This document shows, piece after piece, positions 40,701 to 46,500 of a DNA stretch of 64,000 bases. The translations under genes and the position numbers were made by a program. A model generated the notes under the pieces. It worked only from the letters and a program-made list of their open reading frames with translations, was not told where the DNA came from and searched no databases. Location of the stretch: positions 930,001 to 994,000 of the forward strand of contig JAQFVV010012572.1 in the NCBI GenBank assembly GCA_028023455.1. Reading direction: 5' to 3'. Origin of the DNA: Epiperipatus broadwayi (taxonomy: Eukaryota; Onychophora; Udeonychophora; Euonychophora; Peripatidae). Every line of letters starts with the position of its first letter. Position 1 is the stretch's first letter.

Positions 40701-41085
40701 ATAACTAACAGAACTTAATGGCCAGATAAAATTGGAAATCGTGAATTATTAAAAAAAAAATTGATTAAAATAAGAACGAGAGCCACTTGTTACAAAACAT
40801 TAAGGAATGAATTGGGCTGGATTAAGTTTAGAGATAAAGAGAAATTATTAAAACATATATACTTTTTAAAACATTTAAACATTAAGAACTACGACATTTT
40901 TTAGATATTATAATGTATAACTATCAAAAATGCACATATTTCTAAAAAGATAAAATACACTATACTTAACAAGAACCCCAAAATTTGTTTACCTTCCAAG
41001 CAGCATCTGGTGAATAAGGGCGCATATGACATTTATTAAAAACATTCCATATTCTTGAGTTACTTAAACATATAACCCGAACCAT
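7572..41085 (-). CDS. Histone-deacetylase-fold enzyme, bacterial/plant-type branch (5' four exons; 3' end outside window)
   Basis: Four minus-strand exons join in phase into 248 codons. Domain content in order: a short basic N-terminus (residues 1-31, no acidic residue before D27); the fold start LPIVHHDGYVCDLPPKHPFP (about 46-65); the active-site His-His dyad in [15 protein letters not shown]; the metal-binding DLDVHQ at the end of exon 3, completed by GDGT at the start of exon 4; then FTFSMHC and the FPLRKQQSDLD strand. These are hallmarks of zinc-dependent acetyl-lysine/acetylpolyamine hydrolases. The [11 protein letters not shown] and [20 protein letters not shown] wording is closest to the bacterial and plant-type family. 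Family members run to roughly 300-350 residues, so about a third is missing: the third metal ligand Asp and the GGGY catalytic tyrosine are not in the window. The substrate cannot be inferred. The basic N-terminus could be a mitochondrial presequence, but this is only inference. Confidence 0.87.
7970..8115. repeat. Fragment of the window's interspersed MITE-like family
   Basis: The segment CCATCTATTATAAATTTGAA...CCAATTT-type start followed by ATATCCCCAAACCAGTTTCTAGCTTATGG..TTCAGTGAG matches the core motif that recurs across the window (compare 25225-25262, 35697-35745, 50275-50325, 62515-62560). Related, more worn copies sit near 9085-9200 and 21095-21245, each beginning with an ACTCCAGAG/ACCAGAGCCATCTAT-like word. 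All lie in intron 3 or 2 of the deacetylase gene. Confidence 0.5.
10519..10668. repeat. Short foldback MITE with a 22-bp hairpin
   Basis: The left end ACTAAACATCACATGATCACCATT is the terminal motif of the interspersed family (compare 25083, 39660, 62366, 62779). Inside, ATGCAAGCCAGAGTAATCAAT at 10564-10584 returns inverted at 10609-10629 with one mismatch across the full 22-bp pair, leaving a loop of only 24 bp. The right end CTGTACAGAGAGTTTTGCC is the reverse complement of the family's left arm (CAAAACTCTCTATACAGTA near 25140). So this copy is two left ends head to head, an internally deleted or foldback derivative. Confidence 0.7.
12020..12190. repeat. Old tandem duplication, about 75-bp unit
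   Basis: The block ATCTAAAGTTCTGCAATTCACTGTGTTCTTTCC...TACTATTCATC near 12071-12123 recurs as ATCTTTAGTACACTATATATTTCTCAATTCATTGTGTTCTTTGTACTATTAATC near 12138-12191. Divergence is high, so the event is old. No coding meaning is visible. Confidence 0.5.
12790..13060. repeat. Old tandem duplication, about 165-bp unit
   Basis: TTCCTGGCATGCTGTTT (from 12807) and TTCCTAGCATTCTATTT (from 12971) head two aligned copies. Both continue through a T-rich tract into ATCATGCATTT / GTCATGCATTT followed by TAATTTGAATAAT / TAATTTAACTAAT. The right copy ends near 13060. Similar duplications follow at 13479 and 13943, making this part of intron 3 a cluster of segmental tandem copies. Confidence 0.55.
13479..13850. 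repeat. Old tandem duplication, about 213-bp unit
   Basis: TGTAGAAAAGCCAGCTTTTTTTAATTATTGTAAG (from about 13483) recurs as TGTAGAAAAGTTATATTTTTTTAAAATTTATTGTAAG (from about 13696). Both copies go on to ACATTTTTTCTAATATAAATAATG / ACATCTTTTAGAAATTAAATAATG and a pyrimidine-rich CCTA.C region. Diverged but clearly collinear. Confidence 0.55.
13943..14153. repeat. Tandem duplication, about 118-bp unit
   Basis: Two copies share TTTATCATATTTAGTAG.. / TTTATCAAATACAATAG.., TTCTC.TACTATACC.GTGGCATTTT / TTCTCTTGATATACCTGTGCTATTTT and GTGTTAAATATATTTAAACT / GTGTTAAATTATATATTTAAACT. The first copy begins near 13943, the second near 14061. No open frame spans them. Confidence 0.65.
14880..17720 (+). mobile_element. 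Decayed Penelope-like element (reverse transcriptase plus GIY-YIG), split by a DNA transposon
   Basis: Reading across stops on the plus strand gives Penelope-like segments in order. EDKGNCSMPINSKEYIQK lies near 15118-15175; DFVQSNTAHMKENYKLSSLD then ITEL at 15481-15550; after an inserted transposon, PMGVPISRIVCSLGLANAKE near 16838-16897; the RT catalytic box YIDDVLIW at 16943-16966; EHENISRGLKFLDLLIQRNK near 17035-17095; and a C-terminal GIY-YIG-like part at 17505-17720 with VYKIQCSNPSCTVVYYGKSK. RT followed by a C-terminal GIY-YIG endonuclease is diagnostic of Penelope-like elements. Stops and frameshifts (for example around the YIDD box) show it is dead. A C-rich tract at 17446-17465 lies between the RT and nuclease parts. 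Its 5' limit is uncertain. Confidence 0.85.
15557..16671. mobile_element. 1.1 kb DNA transposon with CpG-rich TIRs inserted in the Penelope-like element
   Basis: The left end CACCTGGGTCTCGTTTTACG at 15557 matches the reverse complement of the right end CACCTGGGTCTCATTTTACG, ending at 16671. Both are flanked by TA (15555-15556 and 16672-16673), a typical TA target duplication. Subterminal GCGCAA/CGCGTAA words repeat on both sides (ACGCGCAAACG, AATCGCGCAAA; AATCGCGCAAC, AATCGCGTTAAA). Removing the element and one TA restores an open reading frame across the junction in the host element (ELC then SSMLQGSL), which fixes the boundaries precisely. No transposase is readable in 1115 bp, so it is non-autonomous. 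TA targeting suggests, but does not prove, a Tc1/mariner-like mobiliser. Confidence 0.85.
17721..21622. other. Intron 3 of the deacetylase gene, right part
   Basis: No coding exon was recognised. The stretch holds a 28-bp tandem repeat (18824-18900), a GTGTGTGTGT run near 18241, a long T-rich zone and a worn copy of the interspersed family's internal part near 20525-20660 (GTCAGACCTATATAGCTATAA...GATAAAAGTGGCTGATGGG), plus another worn fragment near 21095-21245. Confidence 0.45.
18824..18905. repeat. 28-bp tandem repeat, about three copies
   Basis: CATCACTGG.GTGCATAAAG starts at 18824, CATCACTGGTGCGCATAAAG at 18852 and CATCACTGATGAACACAAAA at 18880. The first two units share AAAGAATATAAA at their ends and the third decays into A/T. 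A plain minisatellite in the intron. Confidence 0.8.
21623..21816 (-). CDS. Deacetylase exon 3 (active-site His-His and DLDVHQ)
   Basis: The exon runs from CTGCTTTTAG|GTGGG (AG at 21818-21817) to CATCAG|GTTAGT (GT at 21622-21621). It has two bases finishing the split glycine codon plus 64 codons. It contains GTILTTQIALKRGLACSTA, then [20 protein letters not shown] with the catalytic His pair, and DLDVHQ with an Asp and a His zinc ligand. The open frame extends about a dozen codons upstream (..RLADLLLG), but family alignment shows this is intron: exon 2 joins directly at GG-TIL. This is the most conserved part of the gene and the strongest evidence for the family. Confidence 0.93.
22984..23099. 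repeat. ATC microsatellite beside a small inverted repeat
   Basis: About six ATC units lie at 22984-23001. Just to the right, ATTCTAACTCCA (about 23016-23027) pairs with TGGAGTTAGAAT (about 23088-23099), flanking an A-rich loop. Probably the remnant of a small element. Confidence 0.5.
23262..23970. repeat. Large near-perfect inverted repeat, about 324-bp arms
   Basis: The left arm (about 23262-23585) and right arm (about 23613-23938) are reverse complements with only scattered mismatches by eye (for example GACGCCGACGAAATT against AATTTCGTCGGTGTC). They surround a loop of roughly 27 bp centred near 23599. The loop and the start of the right arm (23586-23639, beginning TAAATGGCTGATTAAATTTA) are repeated at the far right end (23916-23969), as expected if a unit of about 330 bp is repeated in alternating orientation. 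No open frame or splice site of note. It lies wholly inside intron 2 of the deacetylase gene. Confidence 0.9.
25081..25625. mobile_element. MITE-like element with long inverted arms (best copy of the family)
   Basis: The left arm (about 25136-25264) and right arm (about 25466-25607) are reverse complements over more than 120 bp. Shared words include AAAACTCTC, TCTAGTGCCTACTCAT and CAATATCCCCAGACTAGTTTC. The left tip ACTACTAGACATCATATGATCACT is the family terminus. The internal part (25285-25450) contains GAGTTCAGACCTATATGACAATATAAGC and GGTGGCTGCTGGAGGG, also seen at 63190-63330. Other copies or fragments lie near 8000, 10519, 35668, 39000, 39657, 50200, 62362 and 62775. There is no coding capacity, only an accidental 61-codon open frame on the minus strand. 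Confidence 0.78.
29426..29629. repeat. Foldback repeat with arms of about 87 bp
   Basis: 29426-29512 and 29541-29629 are reverse complements at about 90% by eye, with a loop of 28 bp. Shared core: CACTTTTTAGCAAAAATC, TTTTATTGTACTT and ATATGCATACA. This is a compact hairpin in intron 2, about 230 bp from exon 2. Probably a MITE; no flanking duplication could be called. Confidence 0.85.
29855..30182 (-). CDS. Deacetylase exon 2 (N-terminal half of the fold)
   Basis: The acceptor is TTTTTATTTAG|GAT (AG at 30184-30183) and the donor is ACAG|GTTGTA (GT at 29854-29853). The exon has 109 codons plus one base, starting DGKKLESLLQPITGLPIVHH and ending WTSDLVRRCQFET. The end fits the family pattern in which a hydrophobic LVRR helix precedes a GGT.L segment; the split glycine codon is completed by exon 3. 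A second possible GT four bases further downstream was rejected because it would break that GGT junction. The open frame continues past the donor into intron sequence for nine codons. Confidence 0.88.
30183..35660. other. Intron 1 of the deacetylase gene, left part
   Basis: No exon recognised. A small GC-richer block near 30245-30345 (GACCTGTCCATAGGTGG...CTTGGACTCTGGCTAGG) stands out and may be the end of a short element. The rest is AT-rich with scattered microsatellites (AT run at 31676-31690). Open frames here (for example 85 codons, minus strand, 32270-32527) have no recognisable content. Confidence 0.4.
34560..35340. repeat. Diverged interspersed repeat, partner of 43120-43500
   Basis: The order of blocks is similar to the stretch at 43120-43500: GTTTGCAAACTCT / GTTTGTGAACTTTT, ATCAGGAATGTATAAGTATATAAAG / ATCAGGGATACATATATATACAAAG, AAGATTTCATGAGATAAACAGACAGTC / AAGATTTGATCCAGACAATCAGACA, GAGCCTTTATTGTGAAATG / AGCCCAAATATTGTGAAAGG. 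Short TTTATGTGAATAAAAGTA words just outside it (34460, also 3484 and 42800 in reverse) may belong to the same family. Divergence is high, so the limits are approximate. Confidence 0.4.
35668..35815. repeat. Interspersed repeat, inverted partner of 38961-39108
   Basis: About 148 bp matching the reverse complement of 38961-39108 at roughly 90% by eye, including CAATAGCTCTTAACAAG, TTCAGAATATCCCTATCC and TAAAATACCAGGTCAAGCC. The central CCTCAGACCGGTTTCTGACTCTGGCTTTTGTCAGTGAG is the same core as in the MITE at 25081. The partner lies 3.1 kb away in the opposite orientation within the same intron. Confidence 0.8.
36330..37680. other. GC-richer island of unknown origin inside intron 1
   Basis: Base composition is clearly less AT-rich at 36330-36680 and again at 37240-37680. 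The first part ends with a TCTCTCTCTCTC run (about 36750-36765) and has a CTGTGGGCAACTGAG...GAACTGTGAGTAG layout that could be an LTR or an old promoter/first exon. The second part has two overlapping plus-strand open frames (74 and 78 codons) with no recognisable protein content; the minus strand is also partly open. A GGGGGGGGG run lies at 36911-36919. I cannot assign it. A degraded retroelement seems most likely. Confidence 0.3.
38602..38960. repeat. Inverted repeat with arms of about 130 bp
   Basis: 38602-38731 and 38830-38960 are reverse complements at about 90% by eye. Shared words include GTAGAAAATCTGAAATTTTC, AGCTATCTAACTTAAATAGC and ACACTATATATTAAT. The loop of about 98 bp includes AAGTCATATGATATATGACTT, itself palindromic. 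The right arm directly abuts the interspersed repeat at 38961-39108. Confidence 0.82.
38961..39108. repeat. Interspersed repeat, inverted partner of 35668-35815
   Basis: In the opposite orientation to its partner. It carries the family core as CACTGATGAAATGCAGAGCTAG then AAACCAGTCTGAGGATAGGG. Being adjacent to the 38602-38960 inverted repeat suggests one composite element of about 500 bp. Confidence 0.78.
39657..39740. repeat. MITE end fragment
   Basis: AAACCACTAAACATCATATTGATCACCATTTCTTATGCTTGCTCAAGCTG is a clean copy of the family terminus and subterminal region (compare 25083-25135 and 62364-62405). It is truncated after about 80 bp. Confidence 0.7.
40993..41085 (-). CDS. Deacetylase exon 1 (start codon, 31 codons)
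   Basis: ATG at 41085-41083 sits in a good context (A at -3, G at +4). The frame is open for 31 codons and ends ...SPDAAWK at a donor AAG|GTAAAC (GT at 40992-40991), phase 0. The peptide MVRVICLSNSRIWNVFNK has arginines and lysines but no acids, resembling an organelle-targeting presequence; this is weak evidence. Exon 1 was linked to exon 2 by phase and by the lack of a better start upstream of the domain. The gene starts 238 bp from the RTRAF start codon on the other strand. Confidence 0.72.
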
Positions 41086-41323
41086 TATAACGAAATTTTT
41101 ATATCTACTATTTTAAAAGGATTGTCATGGCAATTAATAAAATTAAATAAATTTTGGAGATTTTTATCTTCTCACAAAAAATGCTACTTCGAACGAGAAA
41201 ATTGTAATTGGTTATTTACTGGTTAATCTCGCAACGAGATTGCGCATCTGCCTTTACGAAACAGCAGTTGTTACTCTATTAAGATTAACGTAAATACATA
41301 TATTTAATATTTATTATTTTAAC
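41086..41323. promoter_or_regulatory. Shared bidirectional promoter between the deacetylase and RTRAF genes
   Basis: Only 238 bp separate the two divergent start codons, so both promoters and both 5' UTRs must fit here unless an upstream exon exists. Visible elements are an inverted CCAAT box (ATTGG at 41207-41211), a perfect palindrome ATCTCG-CAA-CGAGAT at 41226-41240, and TTGCGCATCTGC at 41240-41251, which contains the TGCGCA half of an NRF1-type site. CpG dinucleotides cluster at 41190-41260, unlike the surrounding DNA. No TATA box is clearly placed. CpG-rich, TATA-poor, NRF1/CCAAT-bearing short intergenic regions are typical of bidirectional housekeeping promoters. Confidence 0.65.
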
Positions 41324-42088
41324 ATGTTTAAAAGAAAATTAATAGCTCTTGACTATCATCAACCAGATAATTTTGATATAAATGATGAAAAAGAATTTCG
41401 CTGTATGGTTGTATGGTTAGAAGATCAAAAGATTCGACATTACAAAATTGAAGAACGTGGGCCCTTGCGAGAAGCTGATAACCCGGAATGGATGAAATAT
41501 TACGAAATTTATTTGAAAGATATTAACTGTCCATTAAATAGTAAAGATAAAATTTCTATAATGGAATGGTTACTTGGTTATGCTGTTCGTTTGGAATATG
41601 GAGATAATATAGATAAATTGAAAAATGTGTCGTCGGAAAATTCCGAATTAAATAAGCGGCCATCTCAAATGATAGTTTCTAGTAATAATCCTTTGGATAA
41701 TTTGGATTTTCAGAGTGCTGAATTTAAAGCTGGCGTTGCATCGTTAGCCACGTTGTTAAACGTTCCACGTCATCCAGATCATTTGATTACTTTAAAAGCT
41801 ATTGCCAAACTTATTAGGGAAAAATTATCCAATGAAGTTGTTGTCCAAACTAATCTCCAGAAAGATAGCAAAAAGAAAAATGATAAACGACAATATCCTT
41901 TAGATCAAACTGAATTGGGTTTTGATACTAGTGATTATATTTTGAATCAGGCTGCCAAAATTCTCAGATTATGTTATATTAAAAATTTGAGAGATTTACA
42001 AACTAAAATTAATGAAGCAATTGTTTCTGTTCAAAATATAACTGCAAATCCAAAAACTGATCAAAGTTTAGGCAAAGTAGGACGGTGA
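41324..42088 (+). CDS. RTRAF: RTRAF (C14orf166/hCLE/CGI-99) homologue, intronless
   Basis: An intact 254-codon frame that matches animal RTRAF end to end. It starts MFKRKLIALDYHQP and has the signature VVWLEDQKIRHYKIEERG (about residues 29-46), WLLGYAVRLEYGDN (about 82-95), FKAGVASLATLLNVPRH (about 134-150), LGFDTSDYILNQAAKILRL (about 199-217) and the C-terminal DLQTKINEAIVSVQ plus NPKTDQSLGKVGR. The human protein is 244 residues; the extra length is in a lysine-rich linker before LGFDT. The N-terminal half is CH-like and the C-terminal half is predicted helical/coiled coil. In animals RTRAF is part of the tRNA-splicing ligase complex with RTCB, DDX1 and FAM98B, binds RNA polymerase II and occurs in RNA transport granules. 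The ATG has A at -3. The vertebrate gene has several introns and this copy has none, so it is either an intron-lost gene or a functional retrocopy. Confidence 0.96.
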   Translation: MFKRKLIALDYHQPDNFDINDEKEFRCMVVWLEDQKIRHYKIEERGPLREADNPEWMKYYEIYLKDINCPLNSKDKISIMEWLLGYAVRLEYGDNIDKLKNVSSENSELNKRPSQMIVSSNNPLDNLDFQSAEFKAGVASLATLLNVPRHPDHLITLKAIAKLIREKLSNEVVVQTNLQKDSKKKNDKRQYPLDQTELGFDTSDYILNQAAKILRLCYIKNLRDLQTKINEAIVSVQNITANPKTDQSLGKVGR

Positions 42089-42385
42089 TTACGTAAATGG
42101 AGTATTTGTTATTTAATTCTGAAGTGTTCAATTTCGTTTAATATAGCTTAAAGCCTTTTTAATGTTTTCGTCGTTTAGTATTTAGAAATTGATTAATTTA
42201 TGTACAATTATATTGTACAACGCAGTATATTACAACTCCAAGAGTTGGTCATTTCAATAAGATTAATAGCTTTCAATTTATTTGTAAAATTATTAACTTC
42301 AATGTTTAGATTATATGTCAGTGAAAACGAATAGGAACTTTTCGTTTCAGAAATGTACTTAATCTTTTCAAAAACCATTTAAAGA

Positions 42386-42391
42386 AATAAA
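42386..42391 (+). terminator. Candidate polyadenylation signal for RTRAF
   Basis: AATAAA about 300 bp after the stop codon, in AAAGAAATAAATAATC. Further AATAAA words follow near 42497 and 42580, so the choice is arbitrary in such AT-rich DNA. No genomic poly-A tract directly follows the stop codon. Confidence 0.3.
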
Positions 42392-43119
42392 TAATCAAAT
42401 ATTGATATAGTGAAAATAATTTAACGTACTAATACATATTTTGCTATTTCAATTGAAATATTTAAAATAGTATTTTATCTTTTTTAAAATAATTTTAATA
42501 AATTTGTGTTAAAATAACGTTAAATAGTTTGATTCCTTAATGGATTCTTTTAAGAAAAATGTATGTAATTCATTGTATTTTCTCCCATTAAATAATTACA
42601 TTCTAATCTGTACATAAAATTAAGAATTTCTTTATTTTTTTTAGCTTAAAGTTTAGTAATTATAAAGGTCAATTTTTTTTATATTAATAAAAAATTTAAA
42701 GTTTCTTCTATCAACACATTAGATTATTTGATTTATTTTGAAAACTGAATATTATGTAAAGCAGTGGGTTAGTGTTAGTTAATGTAAATAAAAATTAATG
42801 CTTTTATTCACATAAATGCACTAAAAAGTAAACATATATTTTTTTCACTTTTCACAAATAAGCATGTGGGGTGTGAAAACAATACTATCATCAAATCAGA
42901 TTACCAAAGTATCATTTAAATGAACTTGCAACTAATGCCCAGCTTTTTGTATCATTGATAATCTGTTATATAAACTTAATCATAGTAATATTTCAGCATA
43001 CCACACATTTGTGAAAGCTGAAGAAAATTTATTTTTACTTTTTAATGTATTTTTGTGAATAAAAATGTTTGTTTAATTTTATACATAGATTTCATTTTTT
43101 ATTTCAAGCTGCGAGGAAT

Positions 43120-43500
43120 CAGTAGCATCAATGTTACATGTGCAATTAAAAATTTTAATTTTTTGCTAACTAAAATTGTTTGTGAACTTTTAAAAATTAT
43201 CATCAGGGATACATATATATACAAAGTTGAAGTGGATTAAAATTAAATTAAAAGATTTGATCCAGACAATCAGACAAACAAACAGAGTAATAAATAACAA
43301 AGAAATGTATATAAAATAACAATGAAAGATACAGGATTTATAATGCCAAAGTTTGTTAAAAGTAAAGAAACTGATCAATGAAACAGTATCATTAAAAAAA
43401 AATTGATGGTTGTCGTCATTTTAACTAAAAATTTTACTATACAAGGAAAGAATGATTTGAGTAGTTAAGCCCAAATATTGTGAAAGGCAATTATATTATG
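43120..43500. repeat. Diverged interspersed repeat, partner of 34560-35340
   Basis: Same order of short blocks as the copy at 34560-35340 (ATCAGGGATACATATATA, GATTTGATCCAGACAATCAG, CAAATATTGTGAAAGGCAAT). The adjacent TTTTTGTGAATAAAAATG (43050-43067) matches the TTTATGTGAATAAAAGT words at 3484 and 34460. Limits are approximate. Confidence 0.4.
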
Positions 43501-46500
43501 AAAAGATAGGAACTAAATTGGATATATATTTAAAAATGCTATTACAGACAAGTTTCGTGGATTAGAGTTGTTTAAATTTTTACTAAATATTTTATTTTTA
43601 GTATTGCATTCTCCATGAATGCATGCTCATTCAATTTGTTTTAAACATGCGTTATTATTTTCAGCATCCTTATATGAAAATGAAGTTAAATTCAGTTAAA
43701 CTTTTTTAAATAATTTCAATCTATTCACAAAATTTTAATTTAGACTATTCAAATAAAAATAAAATTATCCAATGAATTGAAGCGTTCAGTATTTGTACAT
43801 GAAAAGGAAATAATACTGTATTTATCTATAAAATGTTAATCTGATATCAAGTTTGTCATAGATTGTCATCATTTTAAACTAATTTTCACAAATATATAAG
43901 ATTAGTATTTGTTTTTCACTTACAAAGCATCCAGACAAACTAAATATTTTGTAAGTTATTGGTTAATCCTGTTTTTAATGAATGTTTATAATTAACATTA
44001 TATTAGGTATCATCTTATTAAGAACTATTTTACTGCATATAATGTAATTTTTTTTGTTTGTTCCTAGATTGAACAGTTCATATGAAAGAAAGCTAGTTTA
44101 ATTAGATGTGTAGTTTATTAATTATGTAGTGCCCTTTTTTGCTTTATTAATTGTATCATTATGCAATTTTTATCTAATTACAGATGCATTTTGTGTTTAC
44201 ATCTATAACCTAAAGCAGTTAAAGATTATAACTATTTGATATTAAAAGAAATTGTTAAAGGAGGAACAAGAAATGAAATCATGGGCTCACAAACAGTGAA
44301 TTAGATTTGTCAACTCTAAAATTTACATTATTTATAAACTTTTCACCTATTGTTTACATTTCTTCTTCTGAAATCTCTATTGAATTTCTCCTTATCTCCT
44401 CTAACAATCTTTCATAAAAGTTTTTTATTATCTTCATTGTCTTATATGGATTTTTGTCCTCTTGATATTTTATTAACAATATCTGTATTAGGTAGTACAT
44501 AAAAAGGAAATAGCAAAACCTCTTGTAGATGATTACATAAGTTATATGTATATTGTTCTACACATATTGAGTTTTAGTGATTCATTAATAAAAACAAATT
44601 TTAACACTGCATAATGATATACTTCTTTATGGAATCTTGTGCAGAATCAACGTTTTGTAAATATATATAATTTATTTCGGCAAAGAATTGAACTAATTAA
44701 AATTGTATAAGCAGAGTATTTAACATATAAAAACTTGAAGCCAAGAGCTATTGAAAAACCATTTTGCTTAAGATTTAGTGCATTTCTTATCCTGAGCTTC
44801 AAATTTATATGAATGAATCTTGATTTTTTTTTTTTTTTTTCCAATTATAAATTGCTCCTACGTACTACTGTTGAAAATTTTATGAATAAAGAGAATACCA
44901 TTTATATAATTTCCAGATTAATAAATAATTTAATAACAAAAGAAATAATAAACTAATACTGATAATGAAGTCTTATTAATATATTCTTATTGCCTAATTA
45001 CTTTCACAGAATATATTCAGTTCACTTTAGTGAATTAAGCCTTTTCTTAATTTATGGATACGTAAAATCAAATTCCGACATAATTGCTATTAAATAATAA
45101 GTCAAAAGTTACTTAATATTTTTTAATTCTAACATTTATATGAAATTCAAAAAAACATTACTCTTATAAGCATTTTTTTTTTTTCTGTATACTACTATTT
45201 TTTTGAAAGAAAAAATACTTCAACTCTCAAAAATCAGTAGTGACTAGCTTTGAAATTATTCTGAATAATGAATTTTTTTAAAAGAAAGTTATGGCTAGTT
45301 TTATTTTCAACCCATACCATTAAAAGTTTTTGCTTGCATTTGGCAAATAATTAAGGTGTTAATCATGAAAATGCTTATGGGTAGTAGCCCTTAATTTTTT
45401 TTAGAAACTTTTTTTTTTATCATTTATGATATATTTAACTATTTGGTGAAAGAATCCTTGCTTATTCCTTCTATCATTTATGATGCAATGTGTAGGCATC
45501 GCACTAGAAATATTTAATAAATCAAATTTTTGCATTTATGAACATTGTACTTTAATCAATTTATAGTCTATAAAGTTCAATTTATGAATAAAATTATTAA
45601 ATTTAATTAAAATGGGATATTTTCCATGATGTTATTAAAAGATTGTATTTTTCATTAATATATTATTAACATAAATATTTATAAATCAAATTAAGAGTGT
45701 AAAACAAAAAAACAATATTGTAATTAATTTATTTTTCGTGTGAGATATTACCATTTCTTAAAAAAAAACACTGCTTTGATTTTTAAATCTAAATCCATCT
45801 TTCATTACTCCTTGAAATTTTTCCTTCTCTTATTCCGAATTAAATAAAAATTTTGTAAATATGAAATAATAAAAATGTATGAATAAACTTGTTTTAAATA
45901 ATATTTCATATTTGTTCATTTTTATAAGCAATAAATCTTTTTTGAAATTTTTTTTATAGTTAAATAAACTCACCACTGCTTTGCAAACTGCCACAGTGGC
46001 ATTTCTCTTTACCATGAGCAATTTTTAATTAATATAAAAATTTAATTGATACAAAAATATTACAATATTTAATAACTTTATCCAATTGTAAGTATTAATG
46101 CAGTAACCAAATTGATGCTAAAAGCAGCACTGCTATAGTAAAAGACATTGTGGAAAGTTTGATATGTTATAACATCTATCAAAAGTTATGCTTAAGAAAA
46201 AGCAACAGTGTTAAATATATACTAATACAACAAATGAGATATGAACTCCCTATTATTGTAGCTTAAAGACACTATAAAAATTTTAAGTTTACATCATCAT
46301 ACTTTAAAAATATGATAGTAGGCTGTTAAGATCAATTTCAGTTTGTTAAATAAGATGCTGTTGAATCTACTATTATAAAAGGGATTAGTCATGTACATGA
46401 ACTAGTATATTTTGTAAAACTAATTTTTTATGATGAATTTAAGTATGGTTTTCATGGGAGAGGTAGATTCTGTTTACATCGTAAAAATTGAAGGTATTTA

